From NCBI RefSeq assembly GCF_001411555.2, contig NC_049905.1, forward strand, positions 2,542,001-2,606,000: DNA of 64,000 nucleotides. Reading direction: 5' to 3'. Position numbers and translations under genes: made by a program. Below the pieces are notes generated by a model. The model ran no database searches. It worked only from the letters and a program-made list of their open reading frames with translations, and had not been told where the DNA came from. The stretch is from Juglans regia (lineage: Eukaryota > Streptophyta > Magnoliopsida > Fagales > Juglandaceae). Every line of letters begins with the position of its first letter. The stretch's first letter is position 1. This document shows positions 47,921 to 61,370 of this stretch, in pieces.

Positions 47921-48333
47921 AAATTAGGATATTCGATATCTCAATTAGAGAAATTGTAATTTGGACTATGGAAGTTGTTTGCTTGATTATTTGAAAGGTC
48001 TACACTTTTAATTTCCATGGAGGAGAACATGGAAGTTATTGGTTATCCATTACGTACACAGGCAGATCTACTAGCCATCTAAGGACTCAATTTCAAGTGT
48101 GATAAGAATATATACGGGTCTCTTAAACAATAGTATTATATGGCTAACCAAATTACGTACTCATCGTGATAAACCATACGACTTTATTTGATCCCCACCG
48201 CGTAATCCCTTTGAAAAAGTTGTTAAATCTTAGATTCATATAAAAAATTATTTTTTTTATAATAATAGATCCAATTTTTTTTAAAAAAAAATAGACAGAA
48301 CTTACAGATTATAGAACTGTATATATATATATA

Positions 48334-48378
<45 letters not shown>

Positions 48379-49150
48379 CATTACTCATTTAGAGATATTA
48401 AATTTAAAACTACGTATTGTTTGCCAAAAGGTGATCTTATCTATGGTTCGCATGCATTTTTAGTTGCAAGCAAGACATCTCCCCTCGGCAATAATGTAGG
48501 CAATAGATTACAAAGATTTGCATAAAATATCATATCTGGTCACAATAATAACCCGACACATATGTTGCTGACTTCATTAGTTCGATTACACAAAACATAA
48601 GTACTTAGGTTTGACTTTGCTAGCATATATACACACTAATTTTATCGAAGACCTAACATTAATTAACCAACCTTCTACCACCGGCTAAACTCGAAAGCTT
48701 TATAACCACCAATCCCACAAAAAAAAAAAAAATATCAACCAACCACTTAAAATTGTCTGTGATGCACCATACGATATCGATATTGGATCCTCTATATATG
48801 ATAATTTAACCTTAATTATTTCTTTGGCTTTTAACCATTTGGGATAGAGGGATAGAAAAAGGATCGTGCTACACCCACCGAGAGCGTACCACGATAAAAT
48901 AGAAAACTCACCAAAAAGGCTATAATTGGTCTCTCTTTTTTTTTTTCATACATTTTTTATACTTTTAAATATTTACAAAAAAAATCATAACATCGTTAAA
49001 AAATACTTTCTTAATCATTAAATTAAAAAAATAATAATAAATTTAATGTCTTGGGAGACTATCTCGATGACACAAGCATTTTTCATAGACCAATTAGAGA
49101 GAGGTCAAAATATTGTAGGTGCCTCTTAAATAAAAAGGATAATTAATCCG
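47921..49150. other. Intergenic region with microsatellite and MITE-like segments
   Basis: Gene-free. It contains (AT)n(GT)n(AT)n at 48319-48377, an inverted-repeat element near 48230-48390 partly made of that microsatellite, and a degraded relative of MITE family B near 48866-49085 (GTGCTACACCCACCGAGAG start). Confidence 0.4.
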
Positions 49151-49154
49151 CTCG

Positions 49155-49310
49155 TCTTACTTATTATCAAGTGAAATATTAAATATGTTGAAATATAAAC
49201 TTAGAATTAAAATTCAAAATCTCTGTCTAATATCAGGTTTATAAATTATCATATTCTTATAAAGTTTAAATTAATAAAAATAAATAAATTTAATTATTAA
49301 AATTATATCT
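49155..49310 (-). mobile_element. TRIM relic, second family, partial copy 2
   Basis: One LTR-like block (TTATAAAGTTTAAATTAATA, then AAATTTAATTATTAAAATTA) preceded by interior sequence ending CTAATATCAGG, a decayed form of the primer site read from the other strand (TCTGATACCA). Only half the element remains. Confidence 0.4.
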
Positions 49311-50428
49311 AGCTCATCAACACTTTCGTTTTCAAGAACATACAAAGTGGAAATTATATATAAAAAATAAAAATCATTTTATCTTCAAGTAGAATTTTTG
49401 CATTGAGAATTGCCTGCCATTATATATATATATATATATATATATAAATATATTTATATAGATGGGTTTAAGAGATTAATGCGAGTTGTCAACTTCACTC
49501 TTAAAGTAGACAATATGGTGAGGAAATTGGACGTCTCTATTTAGGAAATCCATGAACTGAACAAAATGTCATGCGCCTAAAAGTAAAAGCAGATGGATCA
49601 GTACTACTGTTGACATGCACTAACCAGACATTAGTGAACATATATTATATATATATATAATAACGTGGGGATGCTAATTTGATTTCTTGACTGTACTAGT
49701 TCAGTTCGGTTTAGATTAATTACATTTTTTCTAATAATTAAATACAAAACTCTCGAATCATTAAATTCATCTCAATTAAAAAAAATTTTACACATGAGAC
49801 CCACAACTTATTTCAACTCAACACCTATTTTCATGCGGGATCTACAACCTTTATCAACTTCCTATAAATACATCTAAACTCATCTTAACGTCTAAAAATA
49901 TCTAAACTTATTTTACATGGACTTCACTAAACTCATTTTATTATCTCAACTCATTACTATTAATAGACAACTTAACTTAGTTCAACTCGACTCAACTTAC
50001 AAATGCAGGCTAATTGTTTGTTTTAACCACATTTTGCGTTGTGTTCTTTTTCATCGTAACAGGATTCGAATAGTCTGTACGTGATGCTGGGCTGGGCTGC
50101 ATGGCTACTTAGGTCAAGGCCCTTATCCCAATACTAATAATTGGGCCTTAACCGATCGATTTTATTTCTGATGTATATTACATTAGATAAGATAGCTATA
50201 AAAATTAAAAGGCTACGAACAGCTTGGACAATTTTCCAAGTTCTAACTCATAGGAAAAACCCTAGCTATCCCCCAGACTCAGGCTGTACTCCAACTTTCT
50301 TCACAATCAAGATTCAATTAATAGACTACGAATTTCTATATTGTTTTAGTAGAGTTCTAGCAACTGTTGTGGATGTGGATAAGTAGCGGCCATGAATATT
50401 CTTGTGTAGACGGACGACTTTTCAAGAG

Positions 50429-50655
50429 TAAAATCACAATTCATCTTGAAAGTTTAAACTAATAGAAAGAAATAGATTTAATTATTTGCTTAATACTCAT
50501 CTTCACGTGTAGATTAGACTCTAGTATAAAGTGAGAATTCGAACTTAAAATTTATGATTTGATATCATGTGAAATCAATATCACTTATTTCAAAAGCTTA
50601 AACTAATAAAAATATATGGATTTAATTATTTGTATTATATATTTAACATCATGCA
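50429..50655 (-). mobile_element. TRIM relic, second family, copy 3
   Basis: Two blocks, AAAGTTTAAACTAATAGAAA (about 50448) and AAAAGCTTAAACTAATAAAA (about 50591), each followed by ATTTAATTATTTG, bound an interior with TTCACGTGTAGATTAGACTC. Just before the second block TTTGATATCA stands where a minus-strand iMet primer site (TCTGATACCA) is expected. Confidence 0.5.
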
Positions 50656-50659
50656 CCAA

Positions 50660-51815
50660 AGCTTCATAAAAGATTACCAAATTCTGAGAATCCAAACAGA
50701 ATTTAGAATCAATGCCACGAGGTTTGAATTGAATGAAAATAGCTAAAATCAATAATAAAAGATTTTTTTTTCTGTTTTTTTTTTTATTGGCATCTAAATG
50801 ACATCTGATTCTCATCCTTTCATTTTGAAGTCTTTGCAGGTTTCAAATGCGACTTTCAATATATATGGGTCTCTATTGCTTTTACTTGAAAAGACACTCA
50901 TTGCAAGGGTTTTAATATATATTATAGAACTGTCATTGACGCGACTGATCAGATTCCAGTCTTTAATTTGACCCTTATAAGGTCTATTTCTGAAACTTAT
51001 TATGGAATATGTATACATCTATTTGTTTTGAATAGAAAAAAGAATACATATATATATATATATATAGTACTCTTCCTTGCCTGCGAAATGTTAATTGCAA
51101 TATGTCTTGGTATCTATTGATTAAAGAACCATTTAAGCATTGTAGAGGTACCTTCTTAATTGGCTCAACAACTCCGGATGGGGTAGCCAACACTTTCTAG
51201 AATATTATCATTTTAAAATATATACCATCGATAAAAGTAGCTGTATTTCTCATCGCATTATGCTGTTATGACACTAATCATCTCTTTATCAATATGATAT
51301 AATGGAAGTAGAATAAGAGTGTAGTATATAAATATATATATATATATATATAATACTTTTCTATATTTTTATAATTTATAATTTCTTTTTGTACGTCTTG
51401 CGTATAAAATGGTGCGCCATAAAGCCGAACGATCATAAAAAAAACGTCAAGCTAAGAATCAAGTGAACAATACATGATATCGTTCAATCTTGTAACTATA
51501 TGAAGCAAAATAATTAATCCCATAAACTCCAAATTAAAAGTCGACCTCGGGATATCATATGGTGATATTGAACTTTACCTGTATCATGTCAATGGTACAT
51601 ACGCGTATACTCCATAAGCAAGAAGACATGATCATTACAAAGACCTTCAAAAAGTTTGAATAATTGATTAATTAATTAGTGGCTAGGCAGTCATTATTAA
51701 TTGTGAGCGCTGTTCTCCAATATGAATATTGCATGCTGCTTGAATGATATTCCATGACCAAGATGATGAACAACGTCTCTTCCACGCTCATTGTGGAATA
51801 AAAGTTGAGAGTGTA
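50660..51815. other. Intergenic region left of hAT-2
   Basis: Gene-free AT-rich sequence with (AT)n at about 51046-51065 and 51330-51352. Short open stretches carry no recognisable domain. Confidence 0.5.
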
Positions 51816-52052
51816 GTAGTAATTAGGGGTGAGCAGCGGGGCGGGATAGGGGTGACCCCCGCCCCGCCCCGTTTATATATATATAAAATTATATATATAT
51901 AAGTATATATATAAAAATAACCCAAGCATCGTTTCATGCCTTGGTTTTTTTTTTTTTTAAATATACAAATAACGAAACGATGCCGTTTCGTCAATGAAAA
52001 AACGACATCGTTTCATTTTTTGTTTAGATCCCCCCTAGATTACCCTACCCAG

Positions 52053-52054
<2 letters not shown>

Positions 52055-52108
<54 letters not shown>
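52055..52108. repeat. (CT)27 microsatellite in hAT-2 leader
   Basis: 27 uninterrupted TC units, about 1.2 kb upstream of the transposase coding remnants. It may have been part of the element's own promoter or leader. Confidence 0.95.
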
Positions 52109-52111
<3 letters not shown>

Positions 52112-53294
52112 TGCATTCTTCAATCTACATCTCCGTTTGTCACCGTCGCCGTAGCCTTCTGTGACTCTGTCGTAAAAGGTAAGAAATTCTAAATCTATTT
52201 TAATTTTTTGTGATATTTATTTTATGGAATAGAGATTGGAAGAAAGATGGGGTGTAATCGGATATGGAGGATGAGATTTTGTGAATTGTGTGCTGTGGAG
52301 ACTTGATTGTGTATGTGGTTTGAATGATTGATGAACAATGTGTATTGTATAGTCATGTGTGAATCTATCCGTGACTGATGACTCTGTGGTTTATTTTTTC
52401 ATTTTTTTCGAAATACCATAAAATAGTTTAGGAACCCCTAAATCAATTTATGGTTTCCTAAGTAATCATTGTGAAGATGATTGTCATTGTGAGAGATTTC
52501 GAATATTTGGTTTTGAGAGTTGTTTTTATTGTTTGTTAGGTTTTGATTTTCTGCTTTCTTGATAGTTTCAGTACATAGAATTCCAAAGTACGAGCAAAAG
52601 GTTGTTGTGACTAGGGGTGCTACACTTGTGACCACAACTCTATGGTTGTCTTTTTAAAGAGGTGTCACTGAGCTGTGTTTAACTTAAAATGTGATAAATA
52701 ATGTTTTAGTAAAATCTCTAGTCAAGTGGGGGTCTTTATCATAACATCATGATTTAGAGATATGTTCATGTTTCTAAGTTTAATTGCTTGATTTCATATC
52801 CTTTGCTAGTAGAAATTTCTCAATACATTTTTTTTTACTTGTAAAAAGAAATTTCTAAATCAAAACATGTGGTGTTTGTTACATCGTAAAAGATAGTTGC
52901 TAGACCGGAAAGCAGTAGTGAATTGACATCTTTAAGTATTTAAATGAAAATTTTATATACTTTATAAATGAAAAATATTATTATCAATTTATTAGAATTT
53001 ATTTCTCTAATGATTGTTTATTTTTTAAATACATTCTATTTTTATTTTGATAATGTCCAATAGCGTCTAATAATGATATTCATTTTCATCAATTGAACCC
53101 AACTAAAGGTGTAAACATTTTTTTTTTTTTTTTTTAATGTTTGATGCTTTTAATTTGGGTATTTCATTTTTTTTAACGTTTGATGTTTGATCTTCCAACT
53201 TTCAATATATATGTTAATGTTTGGATGTTAATTGTTTGACATGTTGTTGTACTTATTATAATTTCAGATTTCTTGTTTGCTTGAGTTCAAGGAT

Positions 53295-55426
53295 ATGCCA
53301 GCAGATTCTAGTGCGAGCTCTCATTTTTATGTTCAGGATACCCCTACTCCTACTTCTATTCCTACCCCTACCCCTACCCCTGGCCCAACACCTACCCCTA
53401 GGGCACCTTGCCCTACCCCCAAGCCTAGCAAGAAACCTGCTTCTATAGTTTGAGCTTATTTCACCAAACTAGAAGGTGGTGACCCCAATAACCCTCAAGC
53501 CAAGTGTAACAATTGTGAAAAAATCTATGGATGCCACTATAGAAAACATGGTATCTCACAATTAAAGGTGCACTTAGAAGAGCAATGTAAAAAAAGTCCA
53601 ATATTAATATTATTACAGGAGAATAACCAATCTAGGCTAGAAATTGGACTTCAAAAAATCACGGATGAGACTAGTGGGGGTGCAACTTTGAGGGGGTGTA
53701 TTAAATATGATCCCGATGAGTGTAGAAAATACCTAACTCGTATAGTCATCATGGATGAGCTACATTTTCAAGTTGTTGATAGGAAAGGGTTGCAAGCGTT
53801 TGCTCGCTACTTGGAACCAATGTTTAATATTCATTCTCGCCACACGGTGGCAAAGGATGTAAAAAAATATTTTTGGTCTGAAAAAGAGAAGTTGAGGGGC
53901 AATTGGCGGGTCAATTTGTTTGTTTTACCACTGATACTTGGACATGAGTCCAAAATTTTAATTATATGTCTTTAACTGTGTATTTTGTTGATTGTAATTA
54001 GACATTGCATAAAAAAATTATAAAATTTTGTCAAATCACCGATCATAAGGGTGAGACAATTGGGAAGGTCTTGGAGGCTGCAATAAAGGAGTAGGGGTTG
54101 ACCTGAGTTGTTACAGTCACAGTTGATAATGCCTCGTCTAATGATGTAGCATTGGAACATCTGAAAACCTATCTTAAATAGGCAAATAAGACAATCATGG
54201 GTGGTGAGTGTCTGCATGTAAGATGTGCGGCACATATTCTGAATCTTATTGTTACTGATGGTTTGAAAGATTTTCATGACTCGATTGCTCAAGTCAGGAC
54301 TGCTGTGATATGGGTGAGATATTCCCCTTTGAGGTTAGAGAAATTCAAGATTGCTTCGAGGTCTGTTAGCCTAACATCCAAGAAGGGCATTTGTACTGAT
54401 ATACCTACATGATGGAACTCAACATTTTTTATATTGGAGGCGACCCAAGAATATAAGCTGACATTTGCACTATTGGGTGATAAAGGCATCTAATATGTTA
54501 AGTACTTTGATAATCACGAGGGATTGGGAAAACTTGTAGATGATGATTGAAAAATTGTATCTATTTTTGTAAAATTTTTTAGGTTTTTTTATGAGGTCAC
54601 CACGACGATATCTGGAACTTTGTACCCTACATCCCATCAATTCTGTCAGCAAATATGTAGGTAAAAGAAGAATTAGATGACATGGTCGCAGGTGGTCACA
54701 TTAGGCAGTGGGAGATGGCATTGATTATGAGGTTAAAGTACGACAGGTATTAAGGAGATTTTACTGGGGTTAATATTTTGTTATATGTAGTTGTCGTCCT
54801 TGACCCGAGACTTAAGGTGGATGGTATGGTATTTGGATTGAGCCTTGCGTATGAGCAATCATGGGTGGAACTTATTGCAGCAACGGTTCAGGAAACCCTT
54901 AGTAGATTATTTGATGAGTTTACCGTCCTACGGGGTGGTATTATTGTTGCACCTACACCTACCCCCCACTGGTTCAAGAAGTCGATAGTGGGAAAAGACG
55001 TAGAATGGACTGAGGTGAGAGGTTTGAGCAGACCCCCTTTATCCGGAGTTCTGTAAAGGCTCAGTCAGAGATAGACATATACTTAGTAGCGGAGCTTCTA
55101 CTATTTTTACGAGACTTCGATATATTAAGTTGGTAGAAGGTGAATGTCGTGAAGTATCCATTCTTAGAGAGATAGCCCACAGTCTTTTGGTCATCCCTGT
55201 TAGCACCGTAGTCTCAGAGTCGGCCTTTGGCACCGGATGGCGTGTATTGAATTAATTTCGGAGTTCATTAGCTTCTACTACTGTGGAGACTTTGATTTGC
55301 ATGCAGAATTGGATCAAGGGAACTCCAATTCATGTTACAGATGTTCTTAAGTATGAGGAGGCCGACGTCGAGGAGGAGGGTGGTGATCAGCTTGGATATA
55401 GTATTTATTTTAATTTCATTTTCTAA
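53295..55426 (+). pseudogene. hAT transposase pseudogene of hAT-2
   Basis: It starts after a plausible acceptor with a Pro/Thr-rich stretch (PTPTPTPGPTPTPRAP), then a BED finger (AYFTKLEGGDPNNPQAKCNN, with the CxxC and the later HLEEQC). A conserved core follows: FARYLEPMFNIHSRHTVAKD, VTVTVDNASSNDVALEHLKT, GGECLHVRCAAHILNLIVTD. The C-terminal dimerisation domain has VIPVSTVVSESAFGTGWRV, FRSSLASTTVETLICMQNWI. Stops or frameshifts occur at about 53451, 53944, 53998, 54092, 54410 and elsewhere. The frame of the last block ends at 55424-55426. Non-functional. Confidence 0.88.
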
Positions 55427-56528
55427 TTTCTTATTAATTTATTTATTTTCATTTAATTAGTATTCATTAAGATCATTTCGAATTTTATTGTTATAGTGAT
55501 ACATGAGACGGCGTCTACGGCTATCTCCGATGCAGTATGACTTTGTATTGGACCCACCATTGTCATGGTTTGCACAATTTGTCCCCCCCTTTTTTTTTTT
55601 GCATTTACAATTTTATATCATATTTTAGTATCTAATTATTTTGTTTGTATATTTTTTAGTTTTTATATTCTCAATATACATATGCCGAATCCTAATAACT
55701 GATCTATGCTCATCTGCTTCATCTTCATCTCAACCTCCAATTGCCCAATCCCAAATTCCCAATCTCATTTTGGTTAGTATTTTTAATATTTTGTATTTTA
55801 ATTTTTAAAAATTTTTGTTTCATTTTATAAATTTATAATTCTAATTTGTTTTATTTTTAACTTATTAATATTTCAGGTTTTAAAATTATTAACTTTTATG
55901 ATCTTAATTTTCAGTCTCACAGCACTCGACACAACTCACCACTCAGTAAACTCACCACCATAGCGTCATCCCAAATTGATCAAATTGAAAAGTTATGAGT
56001 TATAATTGTTAATTTACAATTAAGTGTAATGTTTCTACAATAGTTAATAGTACAATTTGTAGTATTTAATATTTATAGAGGAGTTTATAATATTGTAATA
56101 GTTTATTAGTTCTCTTAGAGTCTTAATTTGTATAATTGTAAATTATAATTTGTAATAGCTTAGTGCCTTAGTGATGATTATTACTTAATTAGTTAATCGT
56201 TGAAATTTAATATATACTTAATAGTTCTATTTATATATATTTTTAATTTTTAAATATACTTATTTATTTTAGTTAAAATCTGGACTCAAAGTAGTCCAAA
56301 AATATATTCTGGGTCATTTAAGGTCCAGAAAACTGAGGTGGACAAAAGGTCTAATAGGAAGGACGAACGGATGGGAGCCCACCCCCGCACCCCGGCGAGC
56401 GGACGGGATACCCCGCCTCCGCATGGGTGGGGGCTGGGTATGGGGAACAATTTCCCACTCCTGCCCATGCGGGGGTGAGGGAGTGGTGGCTCCGTCCCGT
56501 AGGGGCAGGTAGCACCCTTAGTAGTACT

Positions 56529-57555
56529 TAATTAATGTTGTGGAATTTTACTGGGTCGCACGTATAATATAGAATGTGCAGCCAACCTGAATCATAAAGA
56601 TTCATGAGGACTTTTACATGGAATGTGAAACGATCCACAAAAATAAAAAAGAGTTCGAAGAGTTCAAGAAAATCAAGGTCATGGGGCCTATATATATATA
56701 GAATTAATTTCGTCAAAAAACGCGTACGTACGTATAGCTAGCCGACATGGTTTTCGCCCTCAAGTACTATTGCATTCCTGCATAACCGGCGCTAATTGTA
56801 TTTGCAAAGCTACGATACCTATCAATCAGAACAAGGATGAAAGAAAATTAAAAAAAAATAAAAATTAAAAAAAGAAGAAGGATGAAGAGATTTTGCAAAG
56901 TACTTTAGGGTTTAGATTATACACAAAATAGATAAATAAAGTCGATCGAGGTCATAAATTATATAAATAACATTTAATGCTGTTTGAGAAATCCATACGG
57001 ATCGATGACAATAGATGTTATATGAGCTTCATTTTATATGTTTATCTGGTTTTACTTTACACTAAATTCTAAAATTTGTACATAGATAAAAATCTTAATC
57101 CATTAATATCGCCTGATTAATCAGTCATCGGTTTATAGATGTGCATATGTCCTGATTTCCTTAGTTATCTATTACTCTAAATGGGTATATATTAAAATTG
57201 CGTTTTCTAAGTTGAGATGAGATGAGTTGAATTTTTTATGAATAGAAACGAGTTAAAAGGGTAGAGTAAGTTTTATAGGGCCCACTTAAAATGTGTTTGG
57301 ATGTTAAAATGAGTTTAGATATATTTATAAAAATTTGAAAAAAGTTATAATTCTCGCATGTAAAGAGGTATTGAATTAAAAAAAATTATGGTCTTATGCA
57401 CGTGTAAAGAGATTTTAAGTTAAAATAAATTTAATAATTTGAGAGTTGAGTGTTTAGATAGTAAATTCAGTTTAAAATTATACTGAATATAGAGTCTATC
57501 AACCAAACGGCTACTCTAGTTTTTCTATATACAATCGAAAGAAAAATTATTAATA
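56529..57555. other. Intergenic region right of hAT-2
   Basis: No gene. About 57205-57520 resembles a TTTGGATG/GAGATGAGATGAG miniature element; an inverted relative lies near 49730-50015. Confidence 0.4.
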
Positions 57556-57559
57556 TCAA

Positions 57560-57655
57560 CCTATTGTTAACTGTAGTCGCAATACACCTAATGTGTTGAG
57601 TTAAAAAAAAAAAAAAAATTGTAAGGTGTGCGGCCGATGTATAACCGGGCTACAA
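57560..57655. repeat. MITE-like repeat family C, copy 2
   Basis: AATGTGTTGAGTT plus an A-run and GTGTGCGGCCGATGTATAAC match the layout of the copy nested in hAT-1. Confidence 0.4.
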
Positions 57656-58320
57656 ACGAAAACCCACAGTCGCCGCGCACTAATGTTCGACGTGGTTGGG
57701 TCCCACGTTAGATATTAAAAAAAGGAAAAAAGAAGAAGAAAAGCAATACGCGAGAAGAAAGCACCCTCGGTGATTGGGTCTGGTGATATCCCACGAAGAA
57801 GAAGAAAATCGTCCCTGGGGTGTTCGCATTTTCGGCCTGGAAGCCAGCTTCTTCTCCGGCCAGCGAAATCGGCTCTTTCTCCTCCCGCATTTTCGTCTCC
57901 GAGATTCGACGTGGTGGCAAGGCATGAATTCGCATTGGATATTGCAATAATACACACTCTCACGGTAGTTTTCAATGTTGTTTTGGAATCAGAAATTTTT
58001 TCAAATTAAGGGCAGGTTTGGGAGTAGGATACGACACAAAATTTGCATCTCATCATTATATATTTTTTGAATCCTCATACAAAATATAATAAATAATTTA
58101 ATTTTTTTAAATTTTAATTCAATTTTTTTAAATTCCAACGCAATAATAATACTAAAACATAATATTTTAAACATTAAAATAAAACACAAAATTCTCATCT
58201 CACTCTCGAAAGAAAGGTTTCTACAGAGCCAAATCAGCTTTTCTCCTCCCGCATTTTCGTCTCGATTTTGCTTATTTATTAGTGCATAGCGATTGCAGCT
58301 ATTTTGACTGCGAATAGCTT
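57656..58320. other. GC-richer segment with a 20-base direct repeat, unassigned
   Basis: A locally GC-richer stretch (57660-57960) with open frames on both strands, none with a recognised domain. The 20-base string CTCCTCCCGCATTTTCGTCT occurs at about 57880-57899 and again at about 58244-58263, with similar preceding sequence (GAAATCGGCT / AAATCAGCTT). Between them, about 58010-58210 looks like a miniature element inserted with TTTGGGAG-type and ATGAGAATTTTGTG-type ends. It may be a captured gene fragment or promoter. Confidence 0.35.
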
Positions 58321-61300
58321 TTATTTATTTAATGAGTTATGTTATATCCAGTCGTAGAGTACGTAACAGTCGTACAGTTATTTTAAAAAATAATAAAATT
58401 TATTATTAAAAAGTTAATTAATTTTTTTATATAAATTTTATATATATTTATTTTTTTCAAAATAATTATGCGGCGCTTACGCATGGACTATAACTATCAT
58501 TTATCTTATTTATATAATATTGTATCAATTGATATCATTTGATTAATTAGGACTTTATAATCAGTTTTCGTAATTCAATATATATAATTGGTATATGCTT
58601 TCTTTGTAATAATTAAGAAGATCAGGAACGATGAAGTTCACAGTGTTTTTTTAATCCTCGTGTATTCCCTTCTTCATGGTAATGAAAGAGAGGGAGTAGT
58701 CAAAAAAGAACGAAAACATTCACTTTCAAAAAGATCGCAATCTTTATGGAATACTTTACAGTTTCTTGCATCTCTCCAGTTTATATACAGGAGCTATTGA
58801 TTTTTGCTTCAAGACCTTCTAAAAGATTTGGTCGGTAGTTAATGCAAGTAAAAGTATTTAAATTTGAGAATTATTATAGACATAAAGATATTACACAAAA
58901 TAAATTCACGTACTGATGTAGATTCATAGAATCCGTTAGATTTATTTTATAATAAAAATAATTTTATAATCTAACGTACCACATCAATTTGTGAGTTTAC
59001 TTTTGTATAATCTATTTATGACTAAAATATTTTCGTTTAAATTTACGTTAGAAAGAAAACTCTGTTTTTTGTAATATTTATCGTTCTTATTATAAGGTAT
59101 ACAAGGTTGCACACTTACTTTAAAAAAAAAAAATAGATAAATTTAAAATTTATATAGAAAATAATTTTTTTAGATAAATGTTCAAAACTTACACACTCTA
59201 TAACTGTATATGGCATTACTCAATTTTCAGAACTTCTTACAATAATTGTCCCTATTTTAATCAATCATGAACGTAGTTGAACTTTATTAACTACACCTAA
59301 TGTATGGGGCAGGTTTTGCGTTTGATTCTTGGTTTTGGCCAACAAAAAGTCGGTGATAATTATATCTGTGTGTGTATGATGGAACTTCGCAAGGACATAC
59401 GATAATATGTACAACAAAATACAAATGAATCAAAAATATTTCGGAAGACTTTGGAGTCACTTTCATATACATATATGTATATATGCTTTCATCCCAGTTA
59501 AGGGAAATTAATTATGAATGAGGATTGGATATTGATGGGACATGCAAATATCAAGAGAGGCAAAGCAAAAAATAAATAAATAAGTTCTATTTAGATATAG
59601 AAATACTCTCAATCCATCTCATCTCATTTTATCATTATAATTTTTTTAAATTTTTATATAAAATATAATAAAAAAATTATATTTTCAAATTTTAAAATAA
59701 TAATAATATTATAATAATATTTTATTCAATTTATATAAAATTATCTCATCTCGTTTTATCTTATCTAATTATCTAAAATAATTCTAAAATAGAAATATAA
59801 AAGAAAATCATTGTTAATTGAAGTTATCTAATATTGTTAAGATGACAAGACATGAGAGAATGATAATCAAAGGAATAGATAGGGGATTTTCTTTTCCTAA
59901 AAAAAATGATGTATTTGCTATAAATCTTATTATAAATTTCTTGCAAATTTCAAGCTATTGGTGACACGGCATCAATGAAATAAATATTAGTTGACTCATT
60001 TTTTTAATTTAACTTTTAATTGGTGATTCATCGGGTTTGTAAAATCTAAACTTATATAATTCTTGTATTTCTTATAAATAAAAAATAAAAAATCAAATCA
60101 AATGGGAAGTAGTACTATCGTTCCATCATTCTCATTTGGGTATACGTATAAATAACGTAGCATAAAGCTCAACCGAATCGATTAAAACAAGTACTATACA
60201 TCCCACAAACTACATATGTGACACACAATAAATAAATAAATAAAATAAAATCATTTACACCTCAAACTATCATGTAAAAGTAAAACCAAAATGATCTATC
60301 AACCACCAAGAAACTTTTGACCTCACCAACATGAACCTCATTAAAAATCAGAAACTCCCAACTTGTCTAGATATATGTCTACATATATTAATATATATAT
60401 AAATAAATATTTACATCGAGAATGAATTCATTTTTATAGAAATTGATCATTTTCATAGAATATAACTGAGCACAAATAAATATTTTTCTTTTAATATTAA
60501 CAGTAAGAGTAATAGAATGCATGCATGATGCAGCCAAGAACTTGATATGTATAATAATTTCTTAGAATTCCTTCAACCCCACTAGAACCTGATTTCTTTT
60601 CTTTTTTTTTTTTTAATTTTTTTATACAAAAATTTAAATGTCATAAGCTCAAGTGGAAAATGTTTCCTACCTAGGGTAGTTGTAAAGCTTGGATAGGAGG
60701 ATTTGGGACGCCTACATTTAGGTATCTATTTCCATACGTACTAACCAAACATACAGCATAAAACCAGTATAAGGAAAAAGGAAGAAAGAAAAAAAAAAAT
60801 TGTACTTGCTTTTTACTTAACTCTATCTATAAAGCCCAACAAAATGCCAACGGCAATGTCGTTTGTACAAGAAGATAGGAACCTTCCCGTTCAACTTTTG
60901 AATAGTTAACTTGGTTTCGTACGAGGGATCAAGAATTTTATAGAATTCTTAAGCTATAAGTTCAATTTCAATCATTATTTTCAAACTTAATCATATAGAT
61001 TTTGTCCAATTCACAAAATTTTTTCCAAAAAAAAGACAAAAAAATATGAACCAAAATAAAGATAAATCAATATTTAATAAAACAAAAACTCTACTAATAT
61101 GATTGATTACGTTATTTTTTTCAATATAAAATAATTGTTTTGATCAATCGTATCAGTAGCGTATATAAAAAATATATAAAAATAATTGTATGTAACATAA
61201 TTTATTTTTAAATTCAAGCTTACACGTCAAATACCTATGATTATTATCTGCAAAAAATATTTTCAAAATGTAACATTTCTGTTGACACAAAATATAATTA

Positions 61301-61370
61301 TGTGTAATTTTTTTTTTTTTACTTTTTAATTTCCATTGGACCACCAAGCTATAGAATTAAACTGGAAAAG
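58321..61370. other. Intergenic region
   Basis: AT-rich. It contains MITE-like inverted-repeat segments near 58360-58500 (CGTAGAGTACGTAACAGTCG start), a family A copy (58868-59035), a short element near 59100-59215, and an ATCTCATCTCATTTTATC-type miniature near 59585-59785. No gene recognised. Confidence 0.4.
58868..59035. repeat. Palindromic MITE family A, copy 5
   Basis: ATTACACAAAATAAATTCAC left arm and TGTGAGTTTACTTTTGTATA right arm are complementary around an ATTTTATAATAAAAATAATT core. Confidence 0.55.

Larger units (their letters stand above)
51824..56520 (+). mobile_element. hAT transposon, 4,697 bp (hAT-2)
   Basis: The left end is TAGGGGTGAGCAGCGGGGCG; the right end read inward is TAAGGGTGCTACCTGCCCCT. 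Flanking octamers GTAGTAAT (51816-51823) and GTAGTACT (56521-56528) match at seven of eight bases, an aged 8-base duplication. Both subterminal regions are strikingly GC-rich (CCCCGCCCCG-type runs at 51857-51871 and about 56370-56480) in an AT-rich landscape. Inside is a decayed hAT transposase gene. It differs in ends and transposase from hAT-1. Confidence 0.88.

Noticed and set aside
50141..50386. 81-codon plus-strand open frame
   Set aside because: No family resemblance, no promoter context, isolated in AT-rich repeats.
57680..58009. Overlapping open frames on both strands in the GC-richer segment
   Set aside because: None shows a known domain or splice structure, and several frames are open at once, as expected from composition. 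Kept only as an unassigned region.
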